Source: Phycisphaerales bacterium
Lineage (GTDB): Bacteria > Planctomycetota > Phycisphaerae > Phycisphaerales > UBA1924
Direction: 5' to 3'
Assembly: GCA_030680655.1 (NCBI GenBank)
Contig: JAUXUZ010000435.1
Location: 1 to 7,354 of the forward strand
DNA length: 7,354 nt
A program made the position numbers and the translations under genes. Numbering within the stretch: the first letter of the stretch is position 1; the number at the start of each line of letters is the position of its first letter. A model generated the notes under the pieces. The model was given only the letters and a program-made list of their open reading frames with translations, made no database searches and was not told where the DNA came from. Below are positions 1-6,697 of the stretch, piece by piece.

Positions 1-819
1 GGCGTCGGCGGCGTTGAGCCAGAACTGGTAGTAGGCGTAGGGGCTGGTGCGCTCGGCTGTGAGCCACACAGCGCCGGACTCGGTCTTGCCGAACTTGCCG
101 CCGTCGGCCTTGGTGACCAGGGGCGTGGTGATGGCGAAGGCCGCGTGCTCGGCGGTCGGCGCTGCGCCGGGGTGGGCGTGCAGGTCGCGCCGGATCAAGT
201 CGGCGCCGCTGACGATGTTGCCCCATTGGTCGCTGCCGCCCATCTGGACGGTCACGCCCATCGAGCGGAAGAGGTGCAGGTAGTCGTACGCCTGCAGGAT
301 CATGTAGGAGAACTCTGTGTAGGAGATGCCGTGCTCGCGCTCCTCGAGGCGCTTCTTCACGCTGTCACGCTGCACCATCTGGTTGACGGAGAAGTGCTTG
401 CCGACGTCACGGAGGACCTGGATGTACCCAAGGTTGGTGAGCCAGTCGGCGTTGTTGGTCATCGTCGCGGCGCGCGGGCCGTCGAAGTCAAGCAGGCGTG
501 AGAAGATGCGCTTCTGGCTCTCGACGTTCGACCGTACGCGCTCCTGGGTCAGCAGCTCGCGCTCGGCGCTCTTGCCGCTGGGGTCACCGATCAGGCCCGT
601 CCCGCCGCCGACGAGCACGACGGGTGTGTGGCCGCTCTCTTGCCAGTGGCGCAGGAGCATGATGGTGACGAGGTTGCCGATGGTGAGGCTGTCGGCGGTG
701 GGGTCGTAGCCGACGTAGGCCTTGCGCGTCCCGGAGGCCAGGTGCGCGCGGAGCGCCGCCTCATCGGTGCACTGGTGGAGCATGCCGCGGTTGGAGAGCC
801 TGGAAACGAAGTCGGCCAT
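1..819 (-). CDS. tyrS: Tyrosyl-tRNA synthetase, N-terminal 273 residues (3' end outside window)
   Basis: Class I aminoacyl-tRNA synthetase that charges tRNA-Tyr with tyrosine in the cytoplasm, in two steps through tyrosyl-adenylate. The visible part holds the catalytic Rossmann domain. It shows the tyrosine-pocket start YVGYDPTADSL (residues 35-45), the HIGH-equivalent TIGN (46-49), GTGLIGDPSGK, the connective segment with GKHFSVNQM and GISYTEFSYMILQAYDY, then GGSDQWGNI, and the KMSKS-equivalent KFGKT (242-246) followed by ESGAVWL and TSPYAYYQFW. The C-terminal anticodon-binding and S4-like part lies beyond the edge. The ATG at 819 gives an N-terminus of normal length, although no clear Shine-Dalgarno site precedes it. 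It follows the small TM gene by 25 bp, so it probably shares that transcript. No T-box leader is visible. The HIGH-equivalent lacks both histidines, which is unusual for the first position. The family call is secure. Confidence 0.97.
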   Translation of the reverse strand, partial: MADFVSRLSNRGMLHQCTDEAALRAHLASGTRKAYVGYDPTADSLTIGNLVTIMLLRHWQESGHTPVVLVGGGTGLIGDPSGKSAERELLTQERVRSNVESQKRIFSRLLDFDGPRAATMTNNADWLTNLGYIQVLRDVGKHFSVNQMVQRDSVKKRLEEREHGISYTEFSYMILQAYDYLHLFRSMGVTVQMGGSDQWGNIVSGADLIRRDLHAHPGAAPTAEHAAFAITTPLVTKADGGKFGKTESGAVWLTAERTSPYAYYQFWLNAADA

Positions 820-844
820 GGTCGGCGAGGGTAGGTGCGCGGCC

Positions 845-1237
845 CTACTTGCCGACGGTGACCTCCCACTGGAGCGGCACCGCGGGCTGCACCTTGCCGA
901 GTTCGGCCTTGAGCACGTTGAGCTCGGCGTAGGACGAGACGTTTCCCTTAACGACGATCGCCTGGCGGTCCTCAGATGGGAACACGGCGATATCGCCGAA
1001 GAGCTTGTAGATCGGACTGAGTTTGGCGGACTCTTCGAGGTTCACGTGCGCGAAGGCTGCTTCCCACTCTGTGACTTGATCCTGGGGTTTCGGGATGACG
1101 ACCGCGGGCGTCGGCCAGAACCTCCACGTGACGAACCCCACGCTCAGAACGATGATGGTGGCCGCGATGCCCCCCTTCACCAATCGTGAGCGGAGGGCGG
1201 ATCTGTCGGCATCAATGCGGGCTTGGCTGCGCTGCAA
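845..1237 (-). CDS. Small single-TM protein with BON-like C-terminal domain (partner of PP1)
   Basis: Unrecognised 130-aa protein. What is visible: a charged N-terminus (1-21), one hydrophobic helix at about 22-40, a proline-rich linker (PTPAVVIPKP, 42-51), then a soluble domain of about 75 residues. The last 44 residues (87-130, starting PSEDRQAIVVKGNV and ending EVTVGK) align ungapped with the end of the 118-aa protein at 2791-3147, with 18 identities. The pattern (strand ending in KG-V, helix, strand) recalls a BON domain, but that is inference. Expected topology is N-in with the domain in the periplasm. The start is TTG at 1237: AAAGGAG lies 7 nt upstream and there is no better ATG. It sits 74 bp behind PP1, with a terminator-like hairpin between them, and 25 bp ahead of tyrS. 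Reality of the gene is well supported by the paralogue and the ribosome-binding site; function is unknown. Confidence 0.85.
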   Translation of the reverse strand: MQRSQARIDADRSALRSRLVKGGIAATIIVLSVGFVTWRFWPTPAVVIPKPQDQVTEWEAAFAHVNLEESAKLSPIYKLFGDIAVFPSEDRQAIVVKGNVSSYAELNVLKAELGKVQPAVPLQWEVTVGK

Positions 1238-1251
1238 CGGGAGGCTCCTTT
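1238..1251 (-). promoter_or_regulatory. Ribosome-binding site that decides a TTG start
   Basis: On the minus strand AAAGGAG is followed by 7 nt and then TTG (1237-1235). This is among the strongest Shine-Dalgarno sites in the window and supports TTG as the start of the 130-aa protein. The site begins only 3 bases after the T-run of the upstream hairpin. Confidence 0.8.
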
Positions 1252-1254
1252 ACG

Positions 1255-1286
1255 AAAAACGCTCGCCAGTATTGTACTGGCGAGCG
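1255..1286 (-). terminator. Intrinsic terminator-like hairpin after PP1
   Basis: A perfect 11-bp stem (CGCTCGCCAGT / ACTGGCGAGCG, 1260-1270 and 1276-1286) with a 5-nt loop is followed on the minus strand by TTTTT (1259-1255). It lies 25 bp after the PP1 stop and 18 bp before the TTG of the small TM gene. It has the form of a rho-independent terminator. Because it sits between two genes that look like one module, it may act as a partial terminator that lowers expression of the partner and of tyrS. Confidence 0.85.
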
Positions 1287-1311
1287 TGGTGAAGCAACCG
1301 GGAGGAATGCT

Positions 1312-2304
<993 letters not shown>

Positions 2305-2790
2305 ACCGAATTCTCCTGACGAGTGCCGATGCGGAAGGACGGACCTGAACGGAACGCCTTGAACCACCGAGAGAACCCCGGTGTACCCCCGACGGCAACG
2401 CGCTTGATCGCTGCCGTTACGCAAAGACTATCGGAAGAACGCGATTGGGACAAGCGAATTCCAAAGATGAAATACCCCTTAGTCTAAAGACTCTTTCACG
2501 CACTTGGACCATTGGCTGCGGCCGCGTTGCATGCCCCGGACACTGCGGCTTCCACGACCTGGAAAGTGGGTTTGACTGTTCTGCGCGTGGATGGCCATGC
2601 CCTCTCACACACGCGCACCGCCGGGCATTTGGCGACGCGATCGAGTGTACGTGAACGCCAGCGGCGCCCGTACCTGGCAAGGCATGAGACGAATCGCACG
2701 GCGAAACCGGTCATTGGAGACGGCGTACGCACCCTCCGGCGTGTTCGCACCCATGCTCAGCACCCTATCGAGCGCTCAGGAGGCCCGAAC
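2305..2790. other. 486-bp gap between PP1 and the 118-aa gene; no convincing gene
   Basis: Short open frames here have no recognisable motifs, no good ribosome-binding site and no match to neighbouring families, so I see no gene. It should hold the promoter and a leader for PP1. The 3' part next to PP1 has its Shine-Dalgarno site (AGGAG, 2313-2317). An inverted repeat AGTCT-AA-AGACT lies at 2481-2492, and AAAGACT recurs at 2423-2429. A possible minus-strand promoter pair, TTGTCC with TAGTCT 17 nt later (about 2425-2453), is too weak to call. No terminator with a T-run is seen after the 118-aa gene. Confidence 0.6.
2481..2492. promoter_or_regulatory. Small inverted repeat upstream of PP1
   Basis: AGTCT and AGACT face each other across 2 bp, about 180 bp before the PP1 start and in a locally AT-richer stretch. 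It could be a regulator-binding site; it is too short to be certain that it is not chance. Confidence 0.25.
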
Positions 2791-3147
2791 TCAGTTTCCG
2801 ATCGTTGCTTCGCTGCGGAACTCGACTGGCGGTTGATAGGCATCGAAGATCGCTTTTACGCGGTCGATAACGGCCTGTGAGCGGACTCGACCCTTAAGCA
2901 CGACTGCTTTTCCATCGTCGCTTGGCATGATCTGGGCGTTCAGCAGGTCCCTGGTCATCGGCTCGATGCTGGGCCAGGCGGCGGAGACGGCCCTGGTGAC
3001 ATCCGTTTCCGGCGGGCGAGGCTCGCCGGCCGGCTCCGTGTTGATAAAGACCATCCAGAGGATAGAAGAAGCGATGATCAAGGCCGCGATGCCCCCGATG
3101 ACCGCGGTCTTGGTGTCGACGGATTGCTTCTTTCTCGGCCTGGCCAT
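2791..3147 (-). CDS. Small single-TM protein with BON-like C-terminal domain (partner of PP2)
   Basis: Unrecognised 118-aa protein. A basic N-terminus (MARPRKKQ) precedes one TM helix at about 15-35, so the predicted topology is N-in with a periplasmic domain. A proline-rich linker (PAGEPRPPE, 39-47) leads to a small domain whose last 44 residues (75-118, starting PSDDGKAVVLKGRV and ending EATIGN) pair without gaps with those of the 130-aa protein at 845-1237, with 18 identities. The order strand-KG-V, helix, strand resembles a BON domain, which is inference only. The ATG at 3147 has GGAG 4 nt upstream, rather close. It lies 81 bp after PP2, behind a terminator-like hairpin. No terminator is seen after it. 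The paralogue, the same position relative to a pilin and the same architecture make it a real gene of unknown function. Confidence 0.85.
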   Translation of the reverse strand: MARPRKKQSVDTKTAVIGGIAALIIASSILWMVFINTEPAGEPRPPETDVTRAVSAAWPSIEPMTRDLLNAQIMPSDDGKAVVLKGRVRSQAVIDRVKAIFDAYQPPVEFRSEATIGN

Positions 3148-3155
3148 GGTGCTCC

Positions 3156-3192
3156 AAAAAAGAACCCGGACATCGTCTAAGACGTCCGGGTT
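3156..3192 (-). terminator. Intrinsic terminator-like hairpin after PP2
   Basis: A 9-bp stem (AACCCGGAC 3163-3171 with GTCCGGGTT 3184-3192) encloses 12 nt that can themselves form a short inner stem. On the minus strand it is followed by C and then six T (3161-3156). The T-run passes directly into GGAG of the 118-aa gene. Position and form match the hairpin after PP1, although the stem sequence is unrelated. Confidence 0.8.
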
Positions 3193-3228
3193 GGTCGGGT
3201 CAATTGTAGGACGTTGGATCAGGCACGA

Positions 3229-4296
3229 TCACGGGGCGGTCCACTGCGGCGTACCGGGCATGCGCCACTCCCAGTCCTTGTGCCAGGCACTGTCGGCCCA
3301 CTTGCGTGCGTCACGCAGGTCTTCGATGTTGCTCGTGTTTGCGTGACCGTCAACGAACGTGACGATCGCCTGATCGAGGTGACGGAAGTCCATCTGGCCG
3401 TACGCGCTGGGCAGCGAGCTCTTGAGGTACTTGTTGCTCGCGGTCCACGCAGCGCCCGCCGAGCCTGCGAACCGGGCGCGGAGTGTGTTGCCGACGTTGG
3501 GCGGGGTAATGATCGAGTAGCCGGGGACAACCTTCGCTGCGCCGGTAGGATTCGGGCTGTTGGCGAGCCAGCTGTTCCAGCCGATGTCCTTGATGTCGGC
3601 ACCACGGGCGGAACCGAACTGGATCAGCTCGGCTGGCCGCCTTGTGTCGGAGTACTTGCGGATGTAGAAGTGGCCCGCTGCGGGGTTAGTGGTCTGCCAG
3701 CAGAAGCCGTTGCCGATCGGGCGGCCGTTGCCCTGGTAGGCGCCCTGACGGTAGGAGCCGCCGACGAACACGCCGTTGACGCCGAAGGTGGGGTGGTAGC
3801 TGAAAGCGGTTTGGGCCTGTGTAGTGTCGTGGTTTGCAGCGCCGGTGGAATCGATGTTGCCGCCCTGGCGAGGACGACCCGCAAAGTTCTCGTAGGTAGC
3901 CGAATCAATGTTGATCGCCGACACCGGGAGGTTGGTGTAGTGAACCAGGTGCATCGTGTAGGGCTTGACGCACGAACCGCCCATGGCGGTTGAGCCCGCG
4001 ACGTACGGGTCTGCGGGGCGCATCGTAAACGACGACGGTGTGCCCCAGTCCTGGTGCACCCAGTACCAGGCCGGACCGCCGGGGATGACGTTGTCCTTGT
4101 TGTCGGTCGCGTAGTTCATCGACGCGGTCTGCCACTGCTTGCCGGCGGCGAGTTCGCGGGTCATTCTCGCAACCGCGCGGGCGCGGGACAAGGCCGGCAG
4201 GAGGATCGCCACCAGCAGCGCGATGATCGCGATCACCACGAGCAACTCGATCAGCGTGAAGCCACGCCAACCACGGTTCGTTCCGATGCTCTTCAT
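3229..4296 (-). CDS. Prepilin-type H-X9-DG pseudopilin-like protein (PP2)
   Basis: 355-aa paralogue of PP1. The 12-residue leader ends in Gly12, followed by FTLIELLVV with Glu17 at +5 and a hydrophobic helix, so processing by a prepilin peptidase and export through the Sec route are expected. Blocks shared with PP1 include TRELAAG, NKDNVIPGG, HPTFGVNGVFVGGSYR, ARGADI, H-X9-DG (His306, Asp316-Gly317) and EDLRDARKW. It differs from PP1 by inserts in the middle and a longer, Trp-rich tail. The ATG at 4296 is chosen because TGGAG lies 8 nt upstream and gives a leader of normal length; an upstream in-frame extension of 78 codons would bury the leader. It has its own promoter-like sequences at 4422-4449 and is followed by a hairpin and the 118-aa TM gene. 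A structural or adhesive surface role is likely but unproven. Confidence 0.92.
   Translation of the reverse strand: MKSIGTNRGWRGFTLIELLVVIAIIALLVAILLPALSRARAVARMTRELAAGKQWQTASMNYATDNKDNVIPGGPAWYWVHQDWGTPSSFTMRPADPYVAGSTAMGGSCVKPYTMHLVHYTNLPVSAINIDSATYENFAGRPRQGGNIDSTGAANHDTTQAQTAFSYHPTFGVNGVFVGGSYRQGAYQGNGRPIGNGFCWQTTNPAAGHFYIRKYSDTRRPAELIQFGSARGADIKDIGWNSWLANSPNPTGAAKVVPGYSIITPPNVGNTLRARFAGSAGAAWTASNKYLKSSLPSAYGQMDFRHLDQAIVTFVDGHANTSNIEDLRDARKWADSAWHKDWEWRMPGTPQWTAP
4193..4263 (-). repeat. 71-bp near-identical segment, copy 2 (prepilin helix of PP2)
   Basis: Matches 2204-2274 at 66 of 71 positions in the same orientation, about 1.99 kb away. It encodes the prepilin helix. Recombination between the copies would remove the 3' part of PP2, the 118-aa gene and the gap, leaving a fused pilin. 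Confidence 0.85.
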
Positions 4297-4393
4297 GCCT
4301 AGGACTCCAAGTACCACACGAGGGACCTTCGAGAAACAGGCTGACGCCCACCGCAGGATGAGCCGCTGTTTAGGGCTGCTGCAGAACGCGCGG

Positions 4394-4413
4394 CCCCGTG
4401 CACGGGGGTGCAC
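4394..4413. promoter_or_regulatory. Palindromic operator-like site at the predicted PP2 transcription start
   Basis: The 14-bp perfect palindrome CCCCGTGCACGGGG (4394-4407) overlaps a second copy of GTGCAC (4408-4413), giving GTGCAC-GGGG-GTGCAC. With the promoter at 4422-4449, transcription should begin near 4415, so the site covers roughly the first 20 transcribed bases. A repressor site is a reasonable guess; an RNA hairpin at the 5' end of the transcript is the alternative. Confidence 0.45.
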
Positions 4414-4421
4414 TGGAATGA

Positions 4422-4449
4422 AGTGTACATGATAAATGGCGTATGTCAA
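4422..4449 (-). promoter_or_regulatory. Sigma-70-type promoter for PP2
   Basis: On the minus strand a perfect -35 box TTGACA (4449-4444) is followed by 16 nt and TACACT (4427-4422), which matches four of six bases of the -10 consensus. It predicts a leader of about 120 nt before the PP2 ATG. It is the best promoter in the window. Confidence 0.55.
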
Positions 4450-4530
4450 TGGCAGGTTGACCCTAACAAACAACGTCTGTTTAGGTGCCCATCCCGCCAG
4501 AAGAGAGAATTCGCTGGTTTGGCCCGGCAA

Positions 4531-5436
4531 TCAAGGTGTTTGGGGTGTCAACACCCAATCGGTGGCCGTCGCCTTGTCAGCCCAAAGCCGCATGTCGCGG
4601 AGCTCGTCGAGTGCTTTGGCGTCGCCGTGACCGTCGAGGAAGCTCACCACGGTCAACCCCGCAAACCTCGGGTGGATGTTGCCGTGTTCGTAGGGCTGGC
4701 TCGATTCGGTCAACTTGGCGCTTGACCAGCGAGCGGTCGTAAACGATGGGGCCTCGATGCGGTGAAAGCCCGCGACGGTGCCGCCGTCGGGGTCTACGCC
4801 TCGGGCTGAGCCGAAGACGATAAGCGAGCCGGGGCGTGCGGCGTCGTCGATGCGTTGAACGTAGAACTTGCCGTAGATGCGCAGGCCGGCCTGGTTGAAG
4901 GCGATGCCGTTGTCGTCATTGCCGCCGATGAAGTCGGCGTTGATGCCCATCGACGGCGAGAGGCTGACGACGTACTGGTAGTCGGGGCGGGCGGCGTAGC
5001 GCTCCAGGAGCTTGCGGTCGTCGTAGAGGCCTGCGAAGGTGTAGTCGAGGTATGGCGCGATGCGCCACGGGTAGCGGCGGCCGGCCTGGCCGAGCACCGC
5101 GGTGCCGGTCTCGTCGCGCACGGACCCGTTGCTGACCCAACTCGCTGGTGCGTACCCCGGGAGGACTGCTCCTCGCGCATCGGTCGCGTATATCAGCGTC
5201 GCCCGCATGAGCTGCGAGCCGGTGGAGAGCTCACGCGTCTGGCGCGCGATGGTGCGGGCGCGGCCCAAGGCCGGGCAGATCAGGGCCAGGAGCAGGGTGA
5301 TCACCACCAGCACCACCAGGAGTTCGATCAGCGTGAAGGCCGCGCAGCGCTGGAGGGTGAGGGGGCATGACCGGGGGGTTTTACCCGCCTGAAACACCGT
5401 ATTGGCGTGAATATCGTGGGGCGTGCTGGGGCGCAT
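4531..5436 (-). CDS. Divergent prepilin-type pseudopilin-like protein (PP3)
   Basis: 301-aa third member of the local family. The prepilin signal is AAFTLIELLVV: Ala, not Gly, precedes the cleavage site (after Ala33), with Glu38 at +5 and a helix up to about residue 55. Shared blocks are TRELSTG, YATDARGAVLPG, SPSMGINADFIGG, GSARGVDPD and DELRDMRLW. In the H-X9-DG motif the His is replaced by Phe (RFAGLTVVSFLDGH). The leader of 33 residues is much longer than in PP1 or PP2. The start is uncertain: ATG 5436 is chosen, GTG 5445 is equally possible, neither has a good Shine-Dalgarno site, and no later start retains the leader. No TM partner gene follows; 234 bp of PP2 upstream sequence comes next, without a terminator. 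It could be a minor (tip or priming) pseudopilin, or a copy under relaxed constraint. Confidence 0.87.
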   Translation of the reverse strand: MRPSTPHDIHANTVFQAGKTPRSCPLTLQRCAAFTLIELLVVLVVITLLLALICPALGRARTIARQTRELSTGSQLMRATLIYATDARGAVLPGYAPASWVSNGSVRDETGTAVLGQAGRRYPWRIAPYLDYTFAGLYDDRKLLERYAARPDYQYVVSLSPSMGINADFIGGNDDNGIAFNQAGLRIYGKFYVQRIDDAARPGSLIVFGSARGVDPDGGTVAGFHRIEAPSFTTARWSSAKLTESSQPYEHGNIHPRFAGLTVVSFLDGHGDAKALDELRDMRLWADKATATDWVLTPQTP

Positions 5437-5540
5437 CTGGAACACTCTAGGTGCCGCTCTCGTATATATTTCTCGACAAGCCTATCCACTATACGCACCG
5501 CCCGTCCCCTTGGATCGGCCCGGTGACAAAGGGAATCATC
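5437..5540. promoter_or_regulatory. Divergent intergenic region between PP3 and the dockerin-type gene
   Basis: About 100 bp separate two divergent starts, so promoters for both must lie here or overlap the genes. There is an AT-rich core (TATATATTT, 5463-5471) and a CTATAC at 5489-5494. I could not find a -35/-10 pair of acceptable spacing on either strand, so individual promoters are not called. AAGGGA at 5529-5534, 6 nt before the ATG, is the ribosome-binding site of the plus-strand gene. Confidence 0.35.
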
Positions 5541-6686
5541 ATGACCGTTCAACTCCACTCGTTCTTGCGTCTTTCCACTCTCCTTTGTGCCGTCGCGGGC
5601 GGGGCGGGACATGCCAGCGCCAGCCAGGTCTACACCGTCGTCGGCATGCCGCCGTCGCTTGATCGGTGGATGTACCCGTACGGCGACTTCTCGGGCACGC
5701 GCAGCAGCGCCCCGACTTACACGACGCTCTACAGCGGCTACACAACGTTCGATGACCGCGACGCGGAGTTCCTGATCGGGTTCAACACGGCGGCCCAGGT
5801 GCCGGCTGGCTTTGCGCCGTTCCAGTACCGGGTGTCAACCGCGGCCGTGAGCACGACCATGGTCGTTGCCGACGCGACGGCGAGCTTTGTCTACGACCCG
5901 ACGCCGGACCCTGTTTCGAGCTACTTTGACGCGGGCGATGCCGGCGCGACACCGCCGCGAGCGGCCGACCCGGAGCGGACCGACGACCCCGACGCGGGGC
6001 GCAGCGTGGACTTGTTCGCGGTCGCGTACCGCGGCGGCTTCAGCGCCGCGACGTGGGCGGAGAACTCGCCGTTCGGTCCGCCCGCGCCGGCGCCTCGCAC
6101 GCGCAACGCTTACCCGATCGACTTCGGCGGCGCGGGTGGCGCAGCACGCGACGTCTCGAACAACGTGACCGACCGCTTCCAGCCCGAGCCGCTCGCCACC
6201 GCTGCGGCCTTTGCCGCGGGCGGGGCCGCGATGAGCGCGGGCGAGACCGTGGTCGACGGGGCGACAATGCGGTTTGGGATGAACGCGGCAGCGCCGGGCA
6301 CGCGCGGGTACCTCCAGGGCGCGCTGTCGGGTGGCAAGTTGAACCTGATCGCCAGCGGCTTGCAGTCGGCCACGGCGTTCGGCGCCGGCCCGGTGAGCTA
6401 CCCGATCTTCCGCACGCGTGAATCGCTCCTGGGGCCGTCGAGCGCGCTGTCGCTGACGGTGTCGATCTGCCTTGCGGACATCGGCAGCACCGGCGGCGTG
6501 TTCGCGAGCGACGGAGCGTTCGACAACAACGACTTCATCGTGTTCATCGACCGGTTCTTCGCGGGCGACATGGGTGTTGCGGATATCGGCGCAACCGGCG
6601 GCGTCTACGGTCGCGACGGGGCGTTGAACAACAACGACTTCATCGTCTTCATCGACGCGTTCTTCGCGGGGTGCTCCAACGGCTGA
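5541..6686 (+). CDS. Secreted protein with C-terminal GC-type dockerin-like repeat pair
   Basis: 381-aa exported protein. The N-terminus (MTVQLHSFLRLSTLLCAVAG) is a Sec signal peptide with a likely cut after the Ala-Ser-Ala at about 26-28. Residues 30-305 are an Ala/Gly/Pro-rich, probably beta-rich domain with WMYPYGDF, FVYDPTPD, RNAYPIDF and DVSNNV; such exported proteins occur in Phycisphaerae, but I know no activity for them. The C-terminus holds two 31-residue dockerin-like repeats (312-342 and 347-377, 24 identities). Each has an acidic loop, DG and NNDFIVFID, and the pair is bracketed by Cys310 and Cys378, ending in GC plus three residues. Such repeats bind calcium in true dockerins, and the GC-terminal kind is thought to sort or anchor proteins. 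ATG 5541 is chosen because AAGGGA lies 6 nt upstream and the signal peptide starts there; an in-frame ATG at 5451 would bury it. It converges on the EVE gene 11 bp away. Confidence 0.88.
   Translation: MTVQLHSFLRLSTLLCAVAGGAGHASASQVYTVVGMPPSLDRWMYPYGDFSGTRSSAPTYTTLYSGYTTFDDRDAEFLIGFNTAAQVPAGFAPFQYRVSTAAVSTTMVVADATASFVYDPTPDPVSSYFDAGDAGATPPRAADPERTDDPDAGRSVDLFAVAYRGGFSAATWAENSPFGPPAPAPRTRNAYPIDFGGAGGAARDVSNNVTDRFQPEPLATAAAFAAGGAAMSAGETVVDGATMRFGMNAAAPGTRGYLQGALSGGKLNLIASGLQSATAFGAGPVSYPIFRTRESLLGPSSALSLTVSICLADIGSTGGVFASDGAFDNNDFIVFIDRFFAGDMGVADIGATGGVYGRDGALNNNDFIVFIDAFFAGCSNG
6474..6671 (+). repeat. Tandem dockerin-like repeats in the coding sequence
   Basis: Two units of 93 bp (6474-6566 and 6579-6671) separated by 12 bp encode ADIG-TGG-DG-NNDFIVFID-FFAG. 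The nucleotide copies are also similar, for example AACAACGACTTCATCGT in both, consistent with internal duplication or conversion. Confidence 0.85.
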
Positions 6687-6697
6687 TCGGCGCGTGG

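Noticed and set aside
2305..2424. Upstream in-frame extension of PP1 (40 codons)
   Set aside because: It would bury the prepilin leader far inside the protein; a strong Shine-Dalgarno site precedes the ATG at 2304.
2496..2880. Several small open frames on both strands in the gap upstream of PP1
   Set aside because: No motif, no ribosome-binding site and Arg/Ser/Pro-rich composition expected from GC-rich non-coding DNA; some overlap the real 118-aa gene.
3214..3993. Plus-strand open frame of 259 codons
   Set aside because: Antisense shadow of PP2, biased to Val/Ala/Gly/Arg, with no recognisable domain.
4297..4530. Upstream in-frame extension of PP2 (78 codons)
   Set aside because: It would run through the promoter-like region and give an implausible leader; the ATG at 4296 has TGGAG at good distance.
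4541..4559. Hairpin TTGGGGTGT-CA-ACACCCAA near the end of PP3
   Set aside because: It lies within the coding sequence, has a bulge and lacks a T-run, so it is not called a terminator.
5451..5540. Upstream ATG for the dockerin-type protein
   Set aside because: It adds 30 residues ahead of a normal signal peptide, whereas the ATG at 5541 has a fitting ribosome-binding site.
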